64,000 nt of DNA from Streptomyces sp. Tue6028. GTDB taxonomy: Bacteria > Actinomycetota > Actinomycetes > Streptomycetales > Streptomycetaceae. Position numbers and translations under genes: made by a program. The DNA is taken from positions 47,652 to 111,651 of the forward strand of contig NZ_MLCE01000028.1 of the NCBI RefSeq assembly GCF_002300165.1, in the 5' to 3' direction. This document shows, in pieces, positions 26,702 through 34,861 of the stretch. A model generated the notes under the pieces. That model made no database searches, was not told the DNA's origin, and saw only the letters and a program-made list of their open reading frames with translations. Each line of letters opens with the position of its first letter. Within the stretch, counting starts at the first letter, position 1.

Positions 26702-27817
26702 TTAACCACCGAGGCGTTTGAGCGCCTCCGGGGCGTCCTCGATACGGTCCACGAGCGTGATGCGCGACTCCATCGAGCGGTCCCGGGCCAGTGACCGGAG
26801 CAGCGGCCAGGTGGGGTACTTCTCGGTCCAATGCGCCTGGTTCACCAGGACCATGGGGGTCGGCTCGCCCCGCGACTCGTAGTAGTTCGGGGTCGCGTTG
26901 TCGAAGATCTCCTGCACGGTTCCGGCCGCGCCCGGCAGGAAGACGACGCCGGCGTTCGAGCGGGCCAGCAGGCCGTCCTCGCGGGTCGCGTTGGCGAAGT
27001 ACTTGGCGATGTGCGCCGCGAACGCGTTGGGCGGCTCGTGGCCGTAGAACCAGGTGGGGATGCCGACCGACGCGCCGCCGGAGGGCCACCGCTCCCGCAC
27101 GTCGAAGGCGGCGCGCGCCCAGTCCGTCACCGACGGGCCGAACGACGGTGCCTTGGCGAGCAGTTGGAGGGCCTCGCCGAGCATGCGGTCGTCGAAGGGG
27201 GCCGCGTACGCACCGAGGTTCGCGGCCTCCATCGCGCCGGGGCCGCCGCCGGTGGCGACCGTGTAACCGGCACGTGCCAGCTCCCGGCCGAGGCGCGCCG
27301 CCCCCGCGTACTCCTCGGTGCCGCGTGCCATCGCGTGGCCGCCCATCACGCCCACCACCCGTGCGCCGACGAGGAGTTCGTCGAGCGCGTCCGAGACGGC
27401 GTCGTCGTGGACGGAGCGCAGCATCGACGCGAATATGTCCCCGTCGGCCTTGGTCTGCTGGAACCAGGCGTAGGCGCGGGCGTCCGGCGTCGCCTCGTAG
27501 CCCGCGTCGAGCGCCTCGAAGAGCTCGTCGGGGGAGTAGAGCACGCCGCGGTACGGGTCGAAAGGCAGCCCGGGCACGGGCGGGAAGACCAGGGCGCCCG
27601 CCGCCCGGACCGCGGCCGCCGCCTCGGGGGCCATGGGGCAGCCGAGGAAGACGGCTCCCGCGCTGTCCACGGACAGCAGCGTCTTCGTACGGTCCGTCAG
27701 ATCGACGGCCTGGACCCGGAACCCGGAGAGCGAACGGCCCGCCGCGACGACCTCGTCGAACTCGGCGAGGGACTCGATCTCACGATCGTCGGACGTGTGT
27801 GGTGGTGTCGGCTGCAC
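26702..27817 (-). CDS. LOG-family Rossmann nucleotide-binding protein
   Basis: A 371-residue protein of the lysine-decarboxylase-like/LOG superfamily, many of which are nucleotide 5'-monophosphate phosphoribohydrolases. The nucleotide site VVGVMGGHAMARG and GGGPGAMEAANLGA are conserved. The second motif, normally PGGxGTxxE, reads PGAAGTVQE. An extra N-terminal domain of about 150 residues makes it a large-form member. Activity is uncertain. It is likely monocistronic. Confidence 0.85.
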   Translation of the reverse strand: MQPTPPHTSDDREIESLAEFDEVVAAGRSLSGFRVQAVDLTDRTKTLLSVDSAGAVFLGCPMAPEAAAAVRAAGALVFPPVPGLPFDPYRGVLYSPDELFEALDAGYEATPDARAYAWFQQTKADGDIFASMLRSVHDDAVSDALDELLVGARVVGVMGGHAMARGTEEYAGAARLGRELARAGYTVATGGGPGAMEAANLGAYAAPFDDRMLGEALQLLAKAPSFGPSVTDWARAAFDVRERWPSGGASVGIPTWFYGHEPPNAFAAHIAKYFANATREDGLLARSNAGVVFLPGAAGTVQEIFDNATPNYYESRGEPTPMVLVNQAHWTEKYPTWPLLRSLARDRSMESRITLVDRIEDAPEALKRLGG

Positions 27818-27843
27818 CCGGACATGCTAGGGCCTGAACGGCC

Positions 27844-27892
27844 CGCACCCCGGGGCCGGGACGGAAATCCGTCCCGTGCCGACCGGGGTGCG
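27844..27892. terminator. Nested hairpin beside LOG-family gene
   Basis: Outer stem CGCACCCCGG (27844-27853) with 27883-27892, and inner stem GGGACGGA (27858-27865) with 27868-27875. It lies downstream of the VOC gene and upstream of the LOG gene, probably ending the VOC transcript. Confidence 0.65.
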
Positions 27893-27905
27893 CGGGGCGT
27901 GCGGG

Positions 27906-28313
27906 TCAGCCCTGGACGGCCGCCGGGTCCATCCACATGACCTCCCAGGTGTGGCCGTCCGGGTCGTCGAAGGCGCGGCCGTACATGAAGCCGTGGTCCT
28001 GCGTCTCGCCGCCGGCCGAGCCGCCCGCCGCGATCGCCCCGTCGACCAGTTCGTCGACCTTCTCGCGGCTCTCGGCGCTCAGACACAGCAGCACCTCGCT
28101 GGTCTTCGTCGCGTCCGCGATCTGCTTCTTCGTGAAGTCCGCGTAGCGCTGCCTGCTCAGCATCATCGCGACGATGGTGTCGCTGATCACGACACAGGCG
28201 CAGTCGTCGGTCGTGAACTGCGGGTTGATCGTGTAGCCGAGCTCCGTGAAGAACTTCTTCGAGGTGTCGACATCGGCCACGGGCAGGTTCACGAAGATCA
28301 TCTGCTGGTACAT
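27906..28313 (-). CDS. VOC family (glyoxalase-like) protein
   Basis: A 135-residue protein of the vicinal oxygen chelate fold, starting MIFVNLPVADVDTSKKFFTE and ending FDDPDGHTWEVMWMDPAAV, the two usual beta-alpha halves. Members include glyoxalases, antibiotic-binding proteins and dioxygenases; only one clear metal-ligand position (Glu of WEVMW) is visible, so no reaction is claimed. Confidence 0.85.
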   Translation of the reverse strand: MYQQMIFVNLPVADVDTSKKFFTELGYTINPQFTTDDCACVVISDTIVAMMLSRQRYADFTKKQIADATKTSEVLLCLSAESREKVDELVDGAIAAGGSAGGETQDHGFMYGRAFDDPDGHTWEVMWMDPAAVQG

Positions 28314-28408
28314 GCGAGGTCTCCCGTCGGTGATGTGGCGTTCGGAGAGGTAGACCGCGGGTCCGCGCGGAACTCATCGCCCGGCGCGGACTTTTTTCGT
28401 ACGGGCTT

Positions 28409-30109
28409 TCACTGCGCCAGGGGCAGTGCGGCCAGTTCGGCGATCACCCAGGTCAGCGGGGCGAACAGGGCGAGCAGCGCGGCGACCCGGAGCGCCGCGG
28501 CGCCGCGCAGCACGGTGGCGGGCGCCCCGAGCCGCAGCAGCGCGGCCGTGGTGTCCGCGCGCGCCTGCTTCGCCTCGACCGCGGCCGTCACCAGCGTCAG
28601 CAGCGTGGACCCCGCGACCAGCAGGGTTCCGAGGGTGGTCAGCGGCCCGAACCCGGGCTGCTCGCCGGTGTACAGCGTCGCCATGGCGTAGCCGCCGCAG
28701 GCCACCGCGCACACCACGCCGAGCGGCTGCCCGATGCGCCGGGACTCCGCCTGGAGGACGCGTCCGGCGAGCAGTCGCAGCGCACCCGGCCGTACGGCCT
28801 GGAGCAGCCGGCCGCAGAGATAGGTGAGCGCCGGTCCCGCCATGGCCAGGCCGAGCGCGGTGAGCACCCAGCCGACCAGCACCCCGGCCGGGCCGTCGGC
28901 GAATCCGCCGGGCAGCGTGAGTCCGGCGGCGGAAGGGGAACGGCCCGCGTACGTCTCCACGGCCAGCCCCGCCGCGACCGTCGCCGCGCCCCAGGGCAGA
29001 CCGCCGGGCGTGGTCTCGACGGGCGGGAGGCGGCGCGGGTCGAACTCGACGGCCGGGCGGATCTGCCGACGGCGGCGAGCGGGGGCTTCGGCGGCCTCCT
29101 GAGCGTCCGGGGCGTCGGGTCGGGACTCCTGGGAGTCCTGCCGGCGCACGGCCCGCGCACGGCCCTTGCGCTCGTCGCGGGCCGCCGTGTCGACATGCGT
29201 CTGCTTGCCGTCGCGCTCCGTGTCGGCGTGCGCCTGGGTGCCGTCGCGCTCCGTGGCGCCGTACGCCTCCGCGGTCCAGTGGAAGTCTGGACCCGCGTCG
29301 GCCACGTCGTCGTCGGCGACGGCATCGAGGATGTCGGAGTAGAAGTGTGCGTCCGGGACGCGTGAGGCCTCCCCGCCGGTGCGTGCCATCGCGTTGCCGT
29401 CGGCGCCCCGGTCGGCAGACGCGCCGGTGTGTCCGGTGGCGTCCGCACCGGCGGAGCCCGCCGTGGTGTCCGTCTCGGCCGTCTCCGCCGTGGCGCGTTC
29501 CGTCCGGCCGGCGGCGCGGCTCGCGGAGCCGTCCGCCGCGATCTGCCGTGCCGTGATCCAGGTGCGGCCGTAGGAGTCCACGACACGACGCGGCCTGCCG
29601 CCCCGCGGACGCAGGGCCACCGCGACCGCGGCGGACGCCGCGATCGGCACCAGCGCCAACAGGGTCAGTGCCGCGGGCAGCGGCAGGGAGCTGTCCGTGG
29701 CGAGGAACTCCGCCGCCGCGCCGTCCAGGGGCATGCCCGTGAGGTCGCCCCGCAGACGCAGGAACAGGAGCAGGGCGAGCAGCGAGCCGAGGGACGTGGA
29801 CAGGGCGGTGGTGGCCGCCGAGATGGCCATCAGGCGCCCCGGGCCGAGCCCGATGGCCGCGAGGCCGGGGCGCGGCCGGGTGCCGGGGTCGGTGCGGGCG
29901 ACCGCGACGGCGAAGTACACGGTCGTCGCCACGGGCACCGCGCACCAGGCGAGCCGCAGCGCCGAGCCGGTCGAGCCGTCCGGGTGCGTCATCGCGTACC
30001 CCAGCGTGCACAGCAGCAGGAACCCGGTACCCGTCGAGGCGGCGGCCACCAGCAGCCGGCGGACCTGGACGAGGGGCTGCGCGCCGCGGGCTAGACGGAG
30101 AGCGAGCAC
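28409..30109 (-). CDS. FtsX-like ABC transporter permease
   Basis: Membrane protein of 566 residues. About four helices occupy the first 190 residues (LLVAAASTGTGFLLLCTLGY and others). A hydrophilic, highly charged linker of about 170 residues follows, with Asp/His/Thr/Glu repeats such as ERDGTQAHADT. Four more helices lie at the C-terminus. The layout resembles MacB/FtsX-type permeases with a long loop. GTG 30109 overlaps the ATPase gene end by 19 bases, so the pair is coupled. The substrate is unknown. Confidence 0.8.
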   Translation of the reverse strand: MLALRLARGAQPLVQVRRLLVAAASTGTGFLLLCTLGYAMTHPDGSTGSALRLAWCAVPVATTVYFAVAVARTDPGTRPRPGLAAIGLGPGRLMAISAATTALSTSLGSLLALLLFLRLRGDLTGMPLDGAAAEFLATDSSLPLPAALTLLALVPIAASAAVAVALRPRGGRPRRVVDSYGRTWITARQIAADGSASRAAGRTERATAETAETDTTAGSAGADATGHTGASADRGADGNAMARTGGEASRVPDAHFYSDILDAVADDDVADAGPDFHWTAEAYGATERDGTQAHADTERDGKQTHVDTAARDERKGRARAVRRQDSQESRPDAPDAQEAAEAPARRRRQIRPAVEFDPRRLPPVETTPGGLPWGAATVAAGLAVETYAGRSPSAAGLTLPGGFADGPAGVLVGWVLTALGLAMAGPALTYLCGRLLQAVRPGALRLLAGRVLQAESRRIGQPLGVVCAVACGGYAMATLYTGEQPGFGPLTTLGTLLVAGSTLLTLVTAAVEAKQARADTTAALLRLGAPATVLRGAAALRVAALLALFAPLTWVIAELAALPLAQ

Positions 30110-30828
30110 GCGGCCCGGCCTTCCGTCTCGGTGACCGGGGGCAGGTGGACGGTGTTCACGCGCCGTCCGTCGAGCAGCGACACCGTGCGGTCGGCGAGGG
30201 CCGCGGTGTCCGCGTCGTGCGTGGCGAGGACGACCGTGATGCCGTGCGAGCGGGCGGCCGCGGTGAGCGTGCGCAGCACATGGGTGCGGTCGGCGCGGTG
30301 CAGGGAGGCGGTCGGCTCGTCGGCGAAGAGCACGGTGGGGGCGGGGACGAGGGCCCGCGCGATGGCGACGCGCTGCCGCTCGGCCTGGAGCAGTGTGTGC
30401 GGGCGCTTGCGGGCGCAGCCCCCGATGTCGAGCCGTTCCAGCCACTCCAGGGCGGTGGTCTTGGCGGCCCTGCGTCCGGTGCCGCGCAGCATCAGCGGCA
30501 GCGCGGCGTTCTCCCAGGCGTTCAGCTCGGGGATCAGCACGGGCGCCGGGTCGATCCAGCCGAAGCGGTCGCGGCGCAGGCGTTCGCGGCTGAGCGGGCC
30601 CATGGTGTGCACGGGCACGCTGTTGAACCAGACCTCGCCCTCCTGCGGCAGCAGCTGGCCCGACAGGCACTGGAGCAGGGTCGTCTTGCCGCTGCCGCGC
30701 GGGCCGCCGACGGCGAGGATCTCGCCCTCTCGGACACCGAGCGAGACACCGCTGAGCGCGGGCGAGCCGTTGTGATTGACGTGCAGGGCGCGTGCCCAGA
30801 GCACGTCGTTGTCCGGCGGGGCCACCAT
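30091..30828 (-). CDS. ABC transporter ATP-binding protein with degenerate signature
   Basis: ABC ATPase of 245 residues, LolD/MacB-like in length and context. Walker A is GGPRGSGKTT, Walker B VLFADEPTASL and the switch His lies in LATHDADT. The signature, normally LSGGQ, reads LLQAERQR, an unusual change. It pairs with the FtsX-like permease downstream. ATG 30828 was chosen for the GAGG at about eight bases. Confidence 0.87.
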   Translation of the reverse strand: MVAPPDNDVLWARALHVNHNGSPALSGVSLGVREGEILAVGGPRGSGKTTLLQCLSGQLLPQEGEVWFNSVPVHTMGPLSRERLRRDRFGWIDPAPVLIPELNAWENAALPLMLRGTGRRAAKTTALEWLERLDIGGCARKRPHTLLQAERQRVAIARALVPAPTVLFADEPTASLHRADRTHVLRTLTAAARSHGITVVLATHDADTAALADRTVSLLDGRRVNTVHLPPVTETEGRAACSLSV

Positions 30829-31095
30829 CGCGTACACCTCGGTTCAGATCTGATTTGCCAGGCCAAGTCCCCCGGACGGGGGAACGAAGGCAGGGCCGAT
30901 CGGTCACTGGGCACGCTAGGGAGTCGGGGCCGGGAGGCCGGACAGCACGCGGCCCCGGGCCGCCCATTCTCACTCGAACGGGGGGCACCGGGGCCGGTGT
31001 CGATCATCAGGCGGAAGATGGCAGCTCCGCCGGGGCGCCGTGGCCGCGAGGTCGCGCCCGGGGGACGCGCCTCGGGCGCACGGCCCGCGCGTGGA

Positions 31096-32460
31096 TCAGA
31101 GTTTCGCCCACGCCTCCGTCAGCACCTGACGGATGATCCCCTCGATCTCGTCGAAGGTCGACTGGTCGGAGATCAGCGGCGGCGACAGCTGGATGACCGG
31201 GTCACCGCGGTCGTCGGCGCGGCAGTACAGGCCGTACTCGAAGAGCTTCTTGGACACGAAGCCGTAGAGCACGCGCTCCGACTCCTCGTCCGTGAAGGTC
31301 TCCTTGGTGGCCTTGTCCTTCACGAGCTCGATGCCGTAGAAGAAGCCGTTGCCGCGGACGTCGCCGACGATCGGCAGGTCGTGCAGCTTCTGGAGGGTGC
31401 TGAGGAAGGCGCTCTCGTTGTCCAGCACGTGCTGGTTGAGGCCCTCGCGCTCGAACAGGTCGAGGTTGGCGAGGCCCACCGCCGCGGAGACCGGGTGGCC
31501 GCCGAAGGTGTAGCCGTGCAGGAAGGTGTTGTCGCCCTTGTAGAACGGCTCGGCGATGCGGTCGGAGACGATGCACGCGCCGATCGGGGAGTAGCCCGAG
31601 GTCATGCCCTTGGCGCAGGTGATCATGTCCGGCACGTAGCCGAACTTGTCGCAGGCGAACGTGGTGCCCAGGCGGCCGAAGGCGCAGATGACCTCGTCCG
31701 AGACGAGCAGCACGTCGTACTGGTCGCAGATCTCCCGTACCCGCTGGAAGTAGCCGGGCGGCGGCGGGAAGCAGCCGCCGGCGTTCTGCACCGGCTCCAG
31801 GAAGACGGCGGCGACCGTCTCCGGGCCCTCGAAGAGGATCTGCTGCTCGATCTGGTCGGCGGCCCAGCGGCCGAAGGCCTCCGGGTCGTCGCCGTGGATC
31901 GGGGCGCGGTAGATGTTCGTGTTGGGGACCTTGTGCGCGCCGGGTACCAGCGGCTCGAAGGGGGCCTTCAGGGCCGGCAGGCCGGTGATGGACAGGGCGC
32001 CCTGCGGGGTGCCGTGGTAGGCGACCGCACGCGAGATGACCTTGTACTTGGTGTGGTGGCCGCGCAGCTTCCAATACTGCTTGGCGAGCTTCCACGCGGT
32101 CTCGACGGCCTCGCCGCCTCCGGTGGTGAAGAAGACCTTGTTCAGGTCGCCGGGCGCGTGGTGGGCGAGGCGCTCGGCCAGTTCCACGGCCTTGGGGTGG
32201 GCATAGGACCACACGGGGAAGAAGGCCAGCTCGGCGGCCTGCTTGGCGGCCACCTCGGCCAGCTCCTGGCGGCCGTGGCCGGCCTGGACCACGAACAGGC
32301 CCGCAAGACCGTCGAGGTACTTCTTGCCCTTGTCGTCGTAGATGTAGGTGCCCTCACCCCGGACGATGGTGGGAACGGGCGCGTTCTCGTACGAGGACAT
32401 GCGGGTGAAGTGCATCCACAGGTGGTCGTACGCGGTCTTGCTGAGGTCCTTGGTGCTCAC
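31096..32460 (-). CDS. Class III aminotransferase (putrescine/GABA type)
   Basis: PLP-dependent aminotransferase of 454 residues. The cofactor-binding Lys lies in TCAKGMTSGYSPIG, with FTTGGGEAVETAWKLA and LLVSDEVICAFGR as supporting motifs. Neighbours (Lrp regulator, aminobutyraldehyde-type dehydrogenase, PotD-like protein) suggest a diamine or beta/omega-amino acid donor, transaminated as the first step of polyamine breakdown. GTG 32460 (VSTKDLSK) was preferred; GTG 32478 overlapping the regulator is the alternative. Confidence 0.9.
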   Translation of the reverse strand: MSTKDLSKTAYDHLWMHFTRMSSYENAPVPTIVRGEGTYIYDDKGKKYLDGLAGLFVVQAGHGRQELAEVAAKQAAELAFFPVWSYAHPKAVELAERLAHHAPGDLNKVFFTTGGGEAVETAWKLAKQYWKLRGHHTKYKVISRAVAYHGTPQGALSITGLPALKAPFEPLVPGAHKVPNTNIYRAPIHGDDPEAFGRWAADQIEQQILFEGPETVAAVFLEPVQNAGGCFPPPPGYFQRVREICDQYDVLLVSDEVICAFGRLGTTFACDKFGYVPDMITCAKGMTSGYSPIGACIVSDRIAEPFYKGDNTFLHGYTFGGHPVSAAVGLANLDLFEREGLNQHVLDNESAFLSTLQKLHDLPIVGDVRGNGFFYGIELVKDKATKETFTDEESERVLYGFVSKKLFEYGLYCRADDRGDPVIQLSPPLISDQSTFDEIEGIIRQVLTEAWAKL

Positions 32461-32462
32461 GG

Positions 32463-32978
32463 CTATCGGGTTCCCCACATGTAGGTCTGCTTCTTGAGCT
32501 TCAGGTAGACGAAGCTCTCGGTGGAGCGCACCGCGGGCAGGGCCCGGATGCGTTTGTTGATGACGTCCAGCAGGTGGTCGTCGTCCTCGCAGACGACTTC
32601 TACGAGGAGGTCGAACGAGCCCGCGGTCATCACCACGTACTCGACTTCCGGCATGGCGGTCAGCGCGTCGGCCACCGGTTCGAGGTCGCCCTCGACGTTG
32701 ATACCCACCATCGCCTGCCGGCGGAAGCCCACGGTGAGCGGGTCCGTGACGGCGACGATCTGCATCACGCCCTGGTCGAGCAGCTTCTGGACGCGCTGGC
32801 GCACGGCCGCCTCGGACAGGCCCACGGCCTTGCCGATCGCGGCGTACGGGCGGCGCCCGTCCTGCTGCAGCTGCTCGATGATGGCGAGGGAGACGGCATC
32901 CAGCTGGGGGGTGCCGTTCCTGGACTCGCGGGAGTCCCTGGGGTCTGCGCTTCGACTGGCCACGGCCTCACTGTGCAC
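32463..32978 (-). CDS. Lrp/AsnC family transcriptional regulator
   Basis: A 171-residue Lrp-type regulator. The N-terminal helix-turn-helix spans LDAVSLAIIEQLQQDGRRPY to GLSEAAVRQRVQKLLDQGV, and the C-terminal RAM ligand domain ends TAGSFDLLVEVVCEDD...FVYLKLKKQTYMWG. It is upstream of and nearly abutting the aminotransferase gene, and divergent from the dehydrogenase, so it likely controls both. GTG 32978 is a plausible start among several. Confidence 0.9.
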   Translation of the reverse strand: MHSEAVASRSADPRDSRESRNGTPQLDAVSLAIIEQLQQDGRRPYAAIGKAVGLSEAAVRQRVQKLLDQGVMQIVAVTDPLTVGFRRQAMVGINVEGDLEPVADALTAMPEVEYVVMTAGSFDLLVEVVCEDDDHLLDVINKRIRALPAVRSTESFVYLKLKKQTYMWGTR

Positions 32979-33108
32979 GACGTATCGACAGTTCCGCAAG
33001 GCCGTAGCGATGATATTCGTTGTTTACGAGGACGTGTCTTGCGGATTTCGCAGCTCTAGCCGGACCGGGGGTGTTGAAAACGTGGATCCACGGATTAGGG
33101 TGGGCCCC

Positions 33109-33148
33109 TCAGGTATCTCAGGTAGTGGACACCTGGGTGTCCCAGGTA
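33109..33148. promoter_or_regulatory. Repeats in the Lrp/dehydrogenase divergent region
   Basis: TCAGGTA occurs at 33109 and 33118 (9-bp period) and CAGGTA again at 33143. Between them GGACACC (33127-33133) and GGTGTCC (33136-33142) form a 7-bp inverted repeat. These are candidate Lrp-type operator sites 45-85 bases before the dehydrogenase start. Confidence 0.45.
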
Positions 33149-33192
33149 ACCGGACAGCTGAGTCAACGCACATCTGACAGGAGGGCCGGGCA

Positions 33193-34632
33193 GTGAGCAC
33201 CGAGCTGCGTCGTCTGCGCAATTACATCGACGGAGAGTTCCGCGATGCCGCCGATGGGCGGACCACGGAGGTGGTCAACCCCGCGACCGGTGAGGCGTAC
33301 GCGACCGCGCCGCTCTCCGGACAGGCCGACGTCGACGCCGCGATGGCGGCCGCCGCCACGGCCTTCCCGGCCTGGCGCGACACCACGCCGTCCGAGCGCC
33401 AGAAGGCCCTCCTGAAGATCGCGGACGCCTTCGAGGAGCGGGCCGAGGAGCTCATCGCGGCCGAGGTCGAGAACACCGGCAAGCCGATCGGGCTGACCCG
33501 CTCCGAGGAAATCCCGCCGATGGTGGACCAGATCCGCTTCTTCGCGGGCGCCGCACGCATGCTCGAGGGCCGCTCGGCCGGCGAGTACATGGAGGGCATG
33601 ACCTCGATCGTCCGCCGCGAGCCGGTCGGCGTCTGCGCGCAGGTCGCGCCGTGGAACTACCCGATGATGATGGCCGTGTGGAAGTTCGCCCCGGCGCTGG
33701 CGGCCGGCAACACGGTCGTCCTCAAGCCGTCGGACACCACGCCCGCCTCCACCGTCCTGATCGCCGACATCATCGGCGGCATCCTCCCCAAGGGCGTCTT
33801 CAACGTCATCTGCGGCGACCGCGACACCGGCCGCGCGATGGTCGAGCACCCGACCCCGGCGATGGCGTCCATCACCGGCTCCGTGCGCGCCGGCATGTCG
33901 GTCGCCGAGTCGGCGTCCAAGGACCTCAAGCGCGTCCACCTGGAGCTCGGCGGCAAGGCCCCGGTCGTCGTCTTCGAGGACACCGACATCGCCAAGGCCG
34001 TCGAGGACATCTCCGTCGCGGGCTTCTTCAACGCCGGCCAGGACTGCACGGCCGCCACCCGCGTCCTCGTCCAGGAGTCCATCCACGACGAGTTCGTCGC
34101 CGCGCTCGCGAAGGCCGCCGCCGAGACGAAGACCGGTCAGCCGGACGACGAGGACGTGCTCTTCGGCCCCCTGAACAACCCGAACCAGCTGAAGCAGGTC
34201 TCCGGCTTCATCGAGCGCCTGCCCGCCCACGCCAAGGTCGAGGCGGGCGGCCACCAGGTCGGCGAGAAGGGCTACTTCTACGCCCCGACCGTCGTCTCCG
34301 GCCTCAATCAGGACGACGAGATCATCCAGAACGAGGTCTTCGGCCCGGTCATCACCGTCCAGTCCTTCTCGGACGAGACCCAGGCCGTCGAGTGGGCGAA
34401 CGGCGTCGACTACGCCCTCGCCTCCTCCGTGTGGACCAAGGACCACGCCCGCGCGATGCGCCTGTCGAAGTCGCTCGACTTCGGCTGCGTCTGGATCAAC
34501 ACCCACATCCCGCTGGTCGCCGAGATGCCGCACGGCGGCTTCAAGAAGTCCGGCTACGGCAAGGACCTGTCGGCGTACGGCTTCGACGACTACACGCGCA
34601 TCAAGCACGTGATGACGTCGCTCGACGGCTGA
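33193..34632 (+). CDS. Gamma-aminobutyraldehyde-type aldehyde dehydrogenase
   Basis: NAD-dependent aldehyde dehydrogenase of 479 residues. The catalytic Cys is in NAGQDCTAATR, the general-base Glu in LELGGKAPVVVF, and VAPWNYPMMMAVWKFAPAL is the cofactor region. It most resembles gamma-aminobutyraldehyde dehydrogenases, which oxidise the aldehyde formed from putrescine to GABA. GGAGGGCCGGGCA precedes the GTG at 33193. Divergent from the Lrp regulator. Confidence 0.92.
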   Translation: MSTELRRLRNYIDGEFRDAADGRTTEVVNPATGEAYATAPLSGQADVDAAMAAAATAFPAWRDTTPSERQKALLKIADAFEERAEELIAAEVENTGKPIGLTRSEEIPPMVDQIRFFAGAARMLEGRSAGEYMEGMTSIVRREPVGVCAQVAPWNYPMMMAVWKFAPALAAGNTVVLKPSDTTPASTVLIADIIGGILPKGVFNVICGDRDTGRAMVEHPTPAMASITGSVRAGMSVAESASKDLKRVHLELGGKAPVVVFEDTDIAKAVEDISVAGFFNAGQDCTAATRVLVQESIHDEFVAALAKAAAETKTGQPDDEDVLFGPLNNPNQLKQVSGFIERLPAHAKVEAGGHQVGEKGYFYAPTVVSGLNQDDEIIQNEVFGPVITVQSFSDETQAVEWANGVDYALASSVWTKDHARAMRLSKSLDFGCVWINTHIPLVAEMPHGGFKKSGYGKDLSAYGFDDYTRIKHVMTSLDG

Positions 34633-34700
34633 CCGCCCGCCGCCACGGGCCGCGCCGCCGCCATGGCGGCCGGGCCCGGCGGCCGGGCATGTGAAGCGAA

Positions 34701-34743
34701 CAGTGCGGCCCCGGACGGGAATCGACCGTCCGGGGCCGCACTG
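34701..34743 (+). terminator. Strong terminator after aldehyde dehydrogenase
   Basis: A perfect 18-bp stem (CAGTGCGGCCCCGGACGG with its complement at 34726-34743) and a 7-base loop, 69 bases after the stop. Confidence 0.85.
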
Positions 34744-34861
34744 TCGTGCACGGTCCGCCCGCCCGGTCCGGGCCGCTGATCGACAGGGTGTCGGGTCGGC
34801 GCGCGACCGCTCGACGCAGCGTCCATTGTCGGCGCGGAGCCGTCGGCGGCATGCTGCCCGC

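Noticed and set aside
30145..32484. 779-codon plus-strand open frame
   Set aside because: Antisense shadow of the ABC ATPase and aminotransferase genes, which carry complete catalytic motifs.
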